From Grammothele lineata (lineage: Eukaryota; Basidiomycota; Agaricomycetes; Polyporales; Polyporaceae): a DNA stretch of 64,000 bases. The first letter of the stretch is position 1. The number at the start of each line of letters is the position of its first letter. The translations under genes and the position numbers were made by a program. The stretch spans positions 372,001 through 436,000 of the forward strand of contig NDFF03000029.1 of assembly GCA_002150815.3 (NCBI GenBank), read 5' to 3'. Positions 29,891 through 41,593 of this stretch are shown piece after piece. The notes under the pieces are model-generated. The model had not been told where the DNA came from and did no database searches. It saw only the letters and a program-made list of their open reading frames with translations.

Positions 29891-32800
29891 CTAAATCCCG
29901 CTCATGCCCACCCTGGGCTCAGTCAGCGTCGCGCGGCACTGCTCCAGAATGCGCCCCGCAGCGGGCCCTATAGACATCAGCTCCGCGAACTCGCCCGCAA
30001 ACGCGACGGGCGCGCGAGTCGCGGCCTTGAGGCGGCAGAGCGCTCCGAACGCGACGCTCCACGCAAACCGGGGCTTTTGCTCGTACGCCCACGACGCGCG
30101 CAGCAGCTCGAGGTCCGCGAGCGCGAGAAGCGGGGAGTCGGGCGGCAGCACGGGCCCCGCGGCGAAGGAGCGCGAGAGCTCGTCCCACCGCGCGCGTCGG
30201 GCTTTGGCGGTGCCGAGGAAGGGGGCGGGCGCAGTGGAGGAAGAAGGGGACAAGGCGGCGGAGGCGGGACCGGATTTCGCGCGCGCACGACGGGAAGGAG
30301 TGAAGGGCGCTTGAGCCCTGGCCTTGGAGTCTTCGCGCGCGAGCGTCCGCCACTTGTCGATGTGGTCGATGACGTGCTGGTGGAGGAGCGCGAGGTCCTT
30401 CTTGAAGACGTCGTGGAACTCGAGGGTTTTCGCGCGGAGGTGGAGTTGTCGTAGGTCGTCATCAGGCCGGTCTGCATATTGGCTTGCCTCGCTCAGATAC
30501 ACGTTACGGATATTCTCGTACTCCGCGAGCTTTCTATCGCGCATGCGTCTTCCTGCGTCGAGAAGGTCCTCGAGCACGAACCGGCCAAGGCGGCTGTTGT
30601 CGCGCCTGAGCCAAGCGACATTGCCTTGTGCGCTCTGAGCGCCGGCTTTGGTTGAGCGCAGGCAGTCGGGCTGCCGCCGATCGTACTTGAGCTTATCGCT
30701 CTTGATGACATCCTTCTTAACGCGATGCCCGGTTTTGCGCGAATCCAAGATGGTATTGAACCTGAAACGGGCGGAGTTAGCTGATTAGGTTACAGCTAAT
30801 ACCACAATCGAGTGGATACTCACATGAACGCGTTACGGATAGTGTCTGGCGCGTCGTAGCCATTGACGTATATCGAGTTCTCGTGGAACATCGAGTACTG
30901 GCCGACTGGAGCTGTGGCGAGACCAATGAGCAAAGCGCTTTGCAACTTCCTGCGATACGCGTCCGGGTCGCCGGCGAGGTTCTCGAGATCCTTGGCCATC
31001 GCCGACACTTGCTGTATGGTGCCTTGATCCTCGAAGTTGTTCTTCAGGAAGTTCTCCGGAGGTGGGCCGACTGGAGAGTTTGTGAAGCGCTCGACGAGAC
31101 GAGGATCGTAGATGCAGACGCATACATCTGCCCGACTGTCAGCAGAAATCAACGCTTGCGCCATTCCAACACACCTCCGTCATAGTCTAGGGCAACACGA
31201 GGTATTAGCGTCGTCCAACGAAGGGAAAAAATGCGACTCTCACCTCCACCCGCAAGAATGCTGGCAAATGAACACGGTCCCACAGTCGGCAGTACAATGA
31301 CGTCCGTGTACTGCGATAGCTCCGGACATTCAACTGCGGTAACCTACATCAAATGTTAGTCTAGATCCTAAGAGATGTAATGGCATCCTCACCTTCTGAA
31401 CGTCCCATGGAAGCCGATTCGGGTTTCGGTATATCTGTAAGAAAATCCCATTAGCATGCCACGGTATCATTCAAAAATCGGACAAGTGACGTACCAGAAC
31501 ATCGCCAAGTAGAATGTGAGGGGTGGGGTCCTCGAGGGGGTCCTTGAGGTTCTTCGTCGACTTGAAGTGAATCTCGCCTTCATTCAGGACACCGTATGGG
31601 TCTTTGCGTTCTAGTATCAGCCTTCCGCGATCATCCGTAGAAGGAGGATCACGTACCAGGAACAATGAATGCTTCTACAGAGAGCGGGATAGAAATGTGG
31701 AAATCTTTAATAATACTCTCGATGACGTCCGTGACGATCATCTTGAGCTTGTCGTACAGCAGTGGCAGGCGCTGGGGAACAAAACCCGCTTGAATCAGGT
31801 CCAACGCGGTTCCGTGCTTCGTCAGCGACTGCCCCGTCGTCGGGTCGCGCAAGGAGGCGACCGGCACGTCCCCTGCTTCAAGCGCCTCAAGCTCTGATTC
31901 GTCGAGATCGTCTACAAGACTGTTGAGCACATCGTCGAGCGACCCTTCGCTCTCCCCATCCTCGGACCCATCTTCGCGAATTCGCCCTGTCAGCCCGAGC
32001 GCACGGGTGGTTCCTAGAGCGTGCTGCATAACGCGCTTCATCGCGACGCCGCCAACGCGCTCGATCGCCCGCCAGAGGAGCGGCATAGCCTTCGGACCCG
32101 CCCACTGCGTGAGCGGCTGCACCTCCGCCTCGAGCGTCTCCTGCATAAGCGTGACGAACGTGTTTGTCGGCACGCCGTTGTGCGCAAGATTCAGGATCGT
32201 CAAGCGGGATAGGCGGCTCGGGATCGTGACGCGCGGCGGGGCGAGCAGGTCGAAGATACGATGCGCGTCCGTGCGCGCCGAGTGCTCGATCTTTAGCTGC
32301 GACTTGCGGATCCAGATCTTTGGCGGCACTCCTGCCGGGGCTTGGTCGCGCGGGTGGAGGACCCAAAGCCCTTTGGCGCCGCCGATGCGGCCTTGGACGG
32401 CGGTGGGGCGCTCTTCGAGCCCCATCTGGCGGGCGATTGCGCTCAGGGCCGCACCGTTCATGAACCCGCAGCCGTCGGTGTAGATGGCTTCTGCGGGGGC
32501 CTTACCGGACGTGTTGTACGGAGCATCTGTGATACAGGATGAGATACGATCTGCGCAATTACTCAACGCCACTGCACTTACATTGATCGTCGATCCGGAA
32601 GATCTTCTCTTCGGCGAAGCTTAGGACGGGCACGGAAATCGAGAATCCGAGGTCGAAACGAGTGGCCCATTTCGACATCGGCTACAACATTGAGATCAGC
32701 AGGAAAACCCAACTCATCCAGTGAAAGACTTACTTGATTCGCGTTCGATTCGAGTGGGTTGTGCCATGCAACGAATTCCTCCAGACGCTTCCGCTTATCG

Positions 32801-34734
32801 TCTCCGGGAACCCTTGCGTTCCTCTCGTAGTACTCAGGGATCTCCATTAGGAACACCTTGTTGTCCTTAGCCCCGAACGCGACGAAAACGCGCCCGCACA
32901 AGACGAACTTCTGCGTGAAGAACGCGCGCAAGTCGTCCCCGCGCTCGTTGACCATCTGTCGGGGAACGGACACCTGCAGCATGCGCCTCGAGCCGAGGTA
33001 GCGCGCGAACCGGTGCGACTTGCGCGACTCCATCTTCACGAGCGTCAATCGGAACGAGTTGTCGTCGAGGACCTCGAGCCGCGCAACCTGCTGGACCTTG
33101 CCGCCGTACCAGTCAGGCTTGTCCATGAAGTCGCCTTGGAGTCCGAGTCCACGGTCGTGGCCTTCGAGCATAGCCGCCTCTTCGCAGTCGAGTTCGGACC
33201 TGTCGTTTGTTGAGCTCTCGAACTGTCAGTGATCGCGTAAGACACTCGAAACGTACCATACGGATACGTCCGCCGCCGACGTCAGGCCAAGGGAGTGTCC
33301 GAGGATGACTTGCGTGACTCTTGCAGCTGCGTTGTTGTTCGGGCCTTTGAGCCTGTTGAGGTCCGCACGAACGACTTGCTCCCACGTCCACCAACCGTTC
33401 CCTACTCCGCGCGCGAGCTCGTACTGCACGCCCCAGCTGAGCGGGAGCCTGTCGAACTGGGATTGAGCGTCCTTGGAGTGCGCGATAATGTACATCCCGG
33501 GTGGGGACGGTGGGTCGACGGCCATGGGAGCTGGCTCTGTTGCCGACGGGTTCGACGGCCCAGGGCTGCTGAGGGTACTGTTGCTTTCGAATGACACGAC
33601 GTTAGAGAAAGCTTGGCAGACGCGACTGATTGTCGGCGTCTCAGTTACGTTGTGCCGATGCGTTGGGGACATGGAAGAGGTGGGCGAAAACACCTCATAT
33701 CGTGGGGGAGGCGTCTTCGGGCGCGCCTTCGCCGCAACCGCCTGAGTTGACATGAGAATCAGAATACGATGAAAGGATTCCAGGACAAGTTACATACCCT
33801 TTTAGCCGTCCTTGCGGATTTGCGGGATGCGCCTGGGACAACCGAATTGAAGGAGTCGACATATTCCAGTGTTCGTTTCCTGCCGGTTATGGGGTCAATC
33901 GATGCGGTCGACGAGAGCGACGTCTGGGAATCGTTCTCCAGGCCATTGTTTGAGAAAGCGAATGAAGCCCCTCGGGACGGCGGGGGCGAATCTTCGCTTT
34001 CCGTCTCGACCACTATGAAAGATATTGACGAGAGTCATTGCGCTTGCGATATAAAGACTTACTTGATTCCACTGCGGACGATCCGGGAGTGAGCGGTGTA
34101 TCCCGTCTTGTTATGGAACTAAGGACGCACCGTGCAACGCATCGAAATCGGAATCGCTGCCAAAGTCTTCGAACTCTTCGCTTGAGGACTGGGTAGTTGC
34201 GGTAGTGGACGTGCTCGCTTGAGGGAAGGACCTGACATGATTCTTCTGTGCGACCGAAGAACCTGAAGACGACGCAGTATTGGATTTAGGAGTGACCGAA
34301 GATGGCTTCGGAGCGGCGGTGGGGGGAGGGAGCGTTATATTTTGCCATTTGCCTGCCCTAGGGGCTGTGACAGAACGTCAGTGATATGATTCGAATGAGG
34401 GTGAATGCAAATCTCGTACTTCTCCCCGCATCCACCCCTTTCTCGGCCGTCGCCTTTGTCGTCCTAGTAGTTCCGCGCCGCGAAGCATAGGCGCTGGTCG
34501 TGCCTACCGCAGCACGTCGCTCTTGAGCGTAAACGGATGGCTGTTCAGGGACAACGTACCGTACGATCGCGGCGTCCGCACGATACGCATGACGTCGTGG
34601 CCCGCTGATGTCGATGGGCCATCGCTCTCCCAAAAGTCCCGTTCCGGATCTGAGCTCTGTGGAACGGTGGTCAAGCGTCATTGTTGAATATAGATCTATA
34701 GATTGGCGTTCACGCTGGCGCTCACCGTGTCCAT
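29891..34734 (-). CDS. RNA-dependent RNA polymerase (eukaryotic silencing type)
   Basis: Makes double-stranded RNA from single-stranded templates in small-RNA silencing (QDE-1/RDR family). Fifteen exons: 34734-34726, 34656-34508, 34357-34131, 34071-34063, 34012-33798, 33741-33262, 33222-32734, 32681-32582, 32526-31657, 31610-31495, 31434-31393, 31343-31244, 31186-31175, 31127-30824, 30761-29891. They sum to 3993 bases, 1330 residues. The N-terminal 200 residues are Ser/Thr-rich. RdRP core blocks follow: KWATRFDLGFSIS, IYTDGCGFMN, VPPKIWIRKSQ, GDVLIYRNP and, at residues 936-940, the catalytic DYDGD whose aspartates bind Mg2+. The C-terminal third continues with DPRLVERF, GQYSMFHENS and a helical tail. 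DYDGD is assembled from three exons, the middle one 12 bases long. Exons 1 and 4 carry only 9 coding bases each. It is divergent to a histone-deacetylase-like gene. Confidence 0.92.
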
Positions 34735-35540
34735 TTGGTGCTCCGCTAAGAGACTTGTTAGATATGCAGTTGAGTGATAGTGTGAGCGACGATAGAGATG
34801 TTGTTGAGCGAGAGGAGAGAACTGGTAGGAGGGGATGGAGAACAACCTGGGAAAGGGCCGCCTGCAGTACTATGTACCAGTGAGCCGGGCCGCCTCCTCC
34901 GAAGTCACGGCATCCGACGCGACGCGACGCGACAGATCTGGCATATAAACGCCACTCACTGGCAGTAGTGCGATCCGTCAGGCAACCGTCCTTCATCTGT
35001 CCTTTGCTTGACCTCCAGCTGTCTATCTTCTGCTACCCCAATTCTGCTTGCTTTTCGTACAGCACCTCGGTCAACGGTACTGCAATCCGGGGCCATTCCT
35101 CCATTTCCTCCGCGGGTTCGCAAGACGGTCGTCCCGGGACGTTCAATGGGAAAGGCTACGCTCTGCTGTCGATGGAGGCTTCAATCATCGCATGTACACG
35201 GAGGACTTTTGACAGTGACAGGCTTGACACATTGTGAGGAAACCAGGCACCGGTGAGAATATCCGCCACAGCAGGCGTTGTCGTTGGACCGTTGGGAGCT
35301 GCGTTCGTCGTGCGACATGTGTGAGGTGGCGTATCAGGCAACGTCGGTCGAGAGCTCTTACATGGGCATTTGGCTGTACGACCGTACGTACTCGAACTCA
35401 CTTGTTTGGTATGTACTACGTCACTGGTACGGCGTCCGCCGAATCTTCCACACTCCCACGGAGTTTGAGTGGGAACCTGGCTGGTTTCCGTAGTTCAGTT
35501 CGTATGTACTCGCCGCCAATGCATTTCATTGTATCCAGCC
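34735..35540. promoter_or_regulatory. Divergent promoter region of RdRP and deacetylase genes
   Basis: 806 bases separate outward-pointing start codons. Small open frames here are not convincing exons. No clear TATA box was found. Confidence 0.45.
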
Positions 35541-37237
35541 ATGAAGGTGTTCTGGCACGATCACACTCTGCTGCACAACCCACCCCACGAGATCCTCTCG
35601 GGCAGGCTTGTTCCCTACCTCGAGAGCCCCCAACGGCCCCACAACATCCGTGATGCCTTAGAACAGAGGGACATCTTCGAGTTCATCTCTGCGCAAGACG
35701 AATGGACATCCCAGGAGCTTCAAAATGCCATACTAGCGGTGCATTCGCCAGAGTACGTTGAGTATCTCCGGACTATCTACGAGGAATGGGTCGCAATTGG
35801 AGGGGACAGAGTACGTCCATCTCGGTGCCGTTGGCGCATATACACGTCTGAGTCTTGTGATATAGAGCGCCGTCTTCCCAGAAACGTTTAAACATGGAGC
35901 CCTCCAAATTCTTAACTCGCGCACAGCAAAGGACCTCTCGCCTCTCGCCAAGCCGGGTTAGTACCAAGAGTCAATCCTCCTACAGAGGTGTCGCTTCACG
36001 AAGACCGGGATACTGACATTATGATCGACTAAGGCGGTTACTGCTTCGATCTGAGCTGCCCGATTACTTCGGGTGAGTGAACGACGCTGCCACTAGCTGC
36101 CGATACGACTCATCTGGGGACTGGACGTGCAGATACGTACAAGTCTGCGCTTGCATCCGTTATGGTCACTCTGAGTGCCGCTCGCGAGCTTGCTGAGCTA
36201 GCACAATCAACAAGTTCTGCTCAGGGCATTTTTGCTTTAGGGTCAGTTTGCCGATCTTCGTCCTCGTAGTCTTACGCAGGAGCACTTCAGACGTCCGCCC
36301 GGCCACCACGCGCAAGACGCGCTCTGTGGCGGATATTGTTTCCTCAATAACGCTGCGATAGCCGCCAGATATCTCCTCGACCACACGGAAATGCGCGCAG
36401 TTGCCATCCTCGACGTGGACTACCATCATGGAAACGGAAGTAAGCCTCCGAATGCCGTGTTACGCTTCTACGTTAACCCCCTGATTATTCTCTCCGCAGC
36501 CCAGCAAATCTTTTACTCTGATCCTCGAGTTCTCTACGTCTCTCTGCATGCCGAGCACGACTACCCTTGTGAGTGCTTTCTGAAGGACACGCCACGTGCT
36601 AACCATGTCCGATCCTCGCAGACTTTACGGGAGCCGCGGAGGAACGCGGAGCGGGCCCCGGCCTCGGATACAACCACAACTTTCCACTGCCGCCAGGGAC
36701 GACCGACGACGCGTACTGCGTTGCCCTGGAAAGGGCAGTCGACGCGATCCGGGGCTCCCCAATCGCGATCGACAGCCTGATCGTTAGGTGCGCCAACGCC
36801 CGCTTTCCTACCATTCCCTCTACATTTGCTGGCTGAAAGCACGGCGCGATGTTCATGCTAACCGGATTGCTGTTCAATCATTTCTCTGCGTGCCGGGCAT
36901 TGCGACATATTCTTCTGCTCGAACGGTGCGGGTATGAACCGGTCCGTGGGCTATAGCCTCGGGGTGGACACATACTCCGAGGACCCGATTTGCGAGTTCG
37001 CGTTGACGGCGGCCTGCTACCCCCGGATCGGCAAGATCATTGCGTCGCTGGGGAAACGGGCGCTGTTCGTCATGGAAGGGTGAGTCCAGGCTTTCGTTTG
37101 TCGCAACTGCAAAACTGACTGTCTTTCTTGGCCTGTGACATTCGTCCACGCACAGAGGCTATCATTTGGAAACACTGGGTCAGAACGTGCGCGGAGTACT
37201 GTTTGGCTTCGTTGAGAGTGCGGATAACGATTATTAA
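35541..37237 (+). CDS. Histone-deacetylase-superfamily amidohydrolase (acetylpolyamine amidohydrolase-like)
   Basis: Zinc-dependent removal of acetyl groups from an amine substrate. Nine exons (35541-35810, 35866-35956, 36034-36072, 36133-36241, 36291-36439, 36500-36568, 36622-36787, 36957-37079, 37156-37237), 1098 bases, 365 residues. The opening MKVFWHDHTLLHNPPHE and the compact length are those of the acetylpolyamine amidohydrolase branch rather than classical Rpd3/Hda1 enzymes. Visible active-site parts are RPPGHHAQ (catalytic histidine pair), DVDYHHGNG (zinc ligands Asp and His), GVDTYSEDP (third zinc ligand) and EGGYHLETLG (transition-state tyrosine). All junctions restore these motifs. 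A polyamine or small acetylated metabolite is the likely substrate, though histones are not excluded from sequence alone. Divergent to the RdRP gene. Confidence 0.88.
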
Positions 37238-38318
37238 TAGTATTCATGTGCATTCGAGTAAACCTTTATACATGAATGTTCTGTCCTCTGCGTGAACAGC
37301 GCTTCAGATCTGTACGTCCGGCAACTTGCAGCTAATCAGAACAGAAGAAGGGATATTTGGGATGCATATATCGGTAGAAATCCAGCCTCTCGAGTGGTGT
37401 TTCCAACATGCATTCTGATCCCGAGTCGAGTCTTCGGTCTCCCCACCTTTGATAGGCGCTGGCGTTGTGGCTGAGGGGCGTGATAAGCGCCCACGTTCTC
37501 GTGGTGATACGCCCTGAAATGACCGTCTTCGCTCCTCCTCTTCTCTCTGATCTCATGCGCTGAGAACGTCGAAATGCTCTGGCGATTCCTCCACATTCTG
37601 CTGTACGATTCGGATAAGATGTCAGCGGATGCTAGCCCCTATCTAGCTACTTTCTCTCATATTCCGACACGAACCCGGGTCCCGAACTCGCATGGGTAGA
37701 CATTCAAGTCGTCTTGTAACTCAGCGCAACAATACTCCGAGCCCCGTGAAGACTCCTCCGCAGACAACACGAGGATCAATCTACAAGAGTGGCTGGGGCT
37801 CATGAGATGAACAAGAATGGCGGTCCCCGCTGAAGCCGTTAAGAGCACGGTTCAAGGAATGTGAGTTCACCGTGATAACTATGATAACGCCCAGGAGATA
37901 ACCAGAATAGAGTAGAGCCATGTCTCGGAGGAGAGCAATCAAACTGATAGGAGAAGGCCTGGCCTTGTCGTTATATCAAGCTGTGCTGCTTTCCAGGCGT
38001 ACGGTACAGAAGAAGCGTCCTCCGCGGGAGCCCGTTCCTCTGGGTCCTCCCCGGCCGCCAACCGGCATCACCCTCCGCTGATGGTACGGTTCAGGCAGAA
38101 CTAAAGGCTGCTCTCCCGAAATATACTTGAAGCAATATGCTCTGCGCGTCCGCGAGCCCATCCTCGAGCCCTGCTCGAACGTCTGCCCGCACGTAGCTCA
38201 CTCTGAGCTCGGCGCCGCACCGACTCGGCCGTCTCCTCGCCTCCGACGCCGCCGTCATCCCTCCTCGCGGCTCCCATCCCTTTCGCGCGGTCACCGACTT
38301 CCGGCATATGCTATCGCA
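37238..38318. other. Intergenic, no gene seen
   Basis: No exon chain or domain is recognised. The last 200 bases lie in frame with the next gene but similarity starts at the ATG at 38319. Confidence 0.45.
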
Positions 38319-40137
38319 ATGCTTCCTTCGCCACCTGACGCAGTGCCGCCGCCGGCGCTGACTCCGGAGCTAAAGCAGCTGCTAATAGACTCGCTGGAGG
38401 GGCAAGAGCGAGCTCGCTATCTGGCCCTGGCGAGTCTTTCAGCCCTCTTGTACGACATGTTCTTGACGTTCGGAGATGAGGTGCGTCCTAAGAAGGCAGC
38501 GGTGGAGAGTTGTAGACTGAGACCTTGCTAGGTCGAATTCTTTTGGAAGGGATCTTGGACTATTTCACGAGTGCTGTTCTTCGTGGTGAGTCTAACCGTC
38601 GTGGACTTCGACAGTCTGGGTTCGATGCTAAGCAATTGGGTTAGAATCGCTACTTTACCATATTCGTTCTCTCGTGAGTACCATTCGGCTCTCTGTTGCT
38701 GATCGGACGATGCTCATGGGAGGTGTAGAGTGTGTGCAGTCGGTGCGTTAGCAGGACTCGAGATGCGGCGCAGAGAACTAAGTACAAATCCTAAATGCAG
38801 GCCTTCTTGCGCCGAATTTGTCCGTTGAAGTGAGTCAATGTCACCTGTACTTCTGGACGTGTCTGATGGAGAGCAGACGTGAGTATCAGTGTGGTTGAGT
38901 CCTGGAACCGTGCGTGACAATATATTCAGATGTGCGGCTCTGGTCCACGGAGGCTTCTTTCTGGTGATTATCGGGGTGGCGGTGGTTCAAGGCACGTCCT
39001 CCTCCCTACATTTCCCTCTGATTCCTGCCGCTGATACGGGCCTCTTAGCGATCATCGTGCTGCGTATATGCTACGTCTACTCGAAGAGCCTCTACGTGCG
39101 CATTCTCCTTATTGTCTCATTGGTCGGCACCACGACGGCCACCCTCGTCATCTTCTTCGTCACCATATGGCGCAACATAGACCCCCATCTATTCTACCTT
39201 CCTCCCGGTATCACCATCCCCGGGTGCAAGGCTCCACCGTCGCAACAAGTATGGAAGCTGTTCGTCCCCAATCTCGCCTTCCATACTATACTTTACCTCG
39301 CCACAACGATCCCCGCCCTCCGGATGCGCAGAATGGGGAAGCAGTCGCAGCTCATGAGGCGATTGGTGATTGAGTGAGCCTCTATCGGTTTGGCTGCACG
39401 CGCCTGTTGCTCATCTTTACTCGTAGTGGCGGAGCGTTCTACTTCATTGTGTTTGGTACGCATTGATGATCTGCGTTCGGAGACGTTGGTTACGTACTGA
39501 CTGCACGATCAGTCGCTGCGATGTTCTGCACCATTGGCTCGTTGGCCTCCAGCCCGCTCATCTCGTTCCCCGCGATTTACTCTAAGTAAGCCGGCGCGCT
39601 CCTTAAACCTCTGGCCCGTTCGCCCGCTTACTCCCTTCTCTTCGCGCAGCATGCTCCTTGGGTTCGCCTCTTTGGCGGTGTCTCGACTTATGGTCAGCGT
39701 GCGCTCGCTCGCAGCACAGCTCTCGCTCGCCCCCGACTGGCTGCTGAGCAACGCCGAGCTCGCCCGCGTGAATTGGAAGCCGGGCCGCGCGGACGGCGAG
39801 CTCATCGTCGAAGTCGAAGCAGTCGAGGATGACCTCGAGCTTAAGGCTACGAGCCCCTCTGGCGCACCGATGGGGAAGCTCCGCACGACGCGTGTCGGCG
39901 TGCTCGAGCACGCCGTGTATCCCGGCACGAGGGATTACAAGACCCCGCGCAGGACGCGGAGGGCGCCGAGTATCGCTCTTAGGCCAGGTAGGTGCTCGAG
40001 AATCTCGCGGCGTAAATAGGCTCACCGTATACGATACAGGGAGTAACGACTCTACGACCACTCGGGGACCCTCGTTTGAACTCCCCATGCATCCACTCAG
40101 ATTACCGCACGATAGTACCGGCCGTACTGTACGCTGA
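38319..40137 (+). CDS. DUF6533-type seven-pass membrane protein
   Basis: Ten exons (38319-38480, 38532-38585, 38645-38673, 38729-38742, 38801-38888, 38930-39373, 39427-39455, 39513-39585, 39650-39987, 40040-40137), 1329 bases, 442 residues. The N-terminal YLALASLSALLYDMFLTFGDE, followed across an intron by EFFWKGSWTISRVLFFVNRYFTIF, is the diagnostic DUF6533 block of basidiomycete membrane proteins. Six further hydrophobic segments follow, then a polar C-terminal tail ending in a Ser/Thr-rich stretch. The function of this family is unknown; receptor-like roles have been guessed from the seven-helix layout. The weakest splice is the donor after 38888 (GTGTGG), chosen because it alone keeps the frame. 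If the last intron is retained the protein would instead stop at 40019. Confidence 0.75.
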
Positions 40138-40424
40138 CGTCGACGTTCGGCTTAGCTACAAGTCTTTTTGTACATGCTATTCTTGCTCTGTAGTTATTCT
40201 GTTATCATATTTCTTGAAGTTGAATCCTAATGTGCGATGCGAGATATGTCATGAAAATGGTGACTTAGGTGATTGCCTATTTAGGGATATCGGCGAATGC
40301 CGGCGACATATGGTGACGCCCTGAGCCTCACCGTCTAAGCGGCGAGTCGAAGTTGCGCTTGTATCTCCTCAACCAGTTTCTGAGCTACAACCTCTGCTTT
40401 ACCCTTACGCTTCCTACGGCCGCT

Positions 40425-41593
40425 ATGTCAGCTCCTCCACTTGCCGTCGACGCCATGCAAGGCATCCCACCACCAATTGTCGCGCCTGCTCCTTTGGCGG
40501 CGACCGTGCCTCCTGAGATGGCTGCACTCGCGCAAGCCCCCGCCGTACCAGCTGCAGCAGCTCCGACACCACAGGAGGAGATCGCGACCGAGACACTGTA
40601 TATCCAGAATTTGAACGAGAAGATCAAGATCCCGGTACTGAAGGCGTCGCTCCGAGGGTTGTTCAAGTCGTACGGGGAGGTGCTCGACGTCGTCGCGCAC
40701 GGCAACCTGCGCATGCGTGGCCAGGCCTTCGTCTCGTTCGAGTCGGCGGACATCGCGAAGAAGGCTCTCAAGGAGGTCCGCGGTTTCCCGCTCTACTCGA
40801 AACCCATGGTACGTGCTTCCTTTCGCGCGATTTCCTTTGGAAGGAGGCGGGACTAGCGAAGATCGGAAGGGATGAAAAGTACTGACGGCGAGTCGTCTGG
40901 ATACAGCAAATCTCATTTGCGAAGACTCGCTCTGACGCTGTAGTGAAGAAGTTGGACGCGTCGAGCCTGGAGGCGCACAAGCAGAGGAGACTGGATCACA
41001 AGAGTGCGCGTCGTCATTCTTTCATCTTTTATCTTCATTGCTCACTGCGTACAGAGGAGACACGTTACACGAACCCGATCAAGAGGAAGTACCGACAGAA
41101 GAGGTTGGCGGCAGAAGGTACGCTGTCCCTCCCTTTTGCTCATTTGCGTTCTCTTGTTCATGTTGGATGCAGTGGATGGGGCCGGCGCTGTGCCCACGTC
41201 AAAGAGGCCAAACGTCCAGATGCCGGACGAATATCTTCCGCCCAACAAGATTCTCTTCTTGCAAAATCTGCCAGAGTCTGTCACCAAAGACCAGCTCACG
41301 GCCCTGTTTTCGCAGTGCGTCTCTTGCTCATCGCTGTGTCTCTCTTACGTTCCCTCACACGCGTTTTGCAAGGTACCCCAATCTGTACGAAGTCCGTCTC
41401 ATCCCTACGAAGAAGGATATCGCTTTCGTCGAGTTTGTGGACGAGGGCAGTGCGACTGTGGCGAAGGATGCGCTTCACAACTACAAGCTTGATGGGGAGA
41501 ACAAAATCAAAGTGCGTCTTATCGCTTTACCCGCGTTTAATGGGGCTATATGGACTGATTCCTTTGCACCAGATTACTTTCGCCAGGAAGTAG
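40425..41593 (+). CDS. U1A/U2B''-type spliceosomal RNA-binding protein
   Basis: Nuclear snRNP protein that binds a hairpin of U1 or U2 snRNA. Six exons (40425-40808, 40907-41003, 41055-41117, 41173-41314, 41373-41511, 41573-41593), 846 bases, 281 residues. A Pro/Ala-rich leader is followed by RRM 1 with LYIQNLNEKI (RNP2) and RGQAFVSFES (RNP1), ending KPMQISFAKTRSDAV as in all U1A/U2B'' proteins. A basic linker comes next, then RRM 2 with ILFLQNLPESVT and DIAFVEFVDE. The last exon encodes just ITFARK. The double-RRM layout fits a single fungal protein serving the U1A or U2B'' role; which one cannot be told from sequence by eye. A decayed copy of its first exon lies at 47361-47640. Confidence 0.92.

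Noticed and set aside
35156..35401. Minus-strand open frame between the RdRP and deacetylase genes
   Set aside because: Short, no domain, no convincing splice partners; lies in the shared promoter region.
38127..38318. In-frame extension upstream of the DUF6533 gene
   Set aside because: No in-frame ATG with family similarity before 38319; composition looks like leader sequence.
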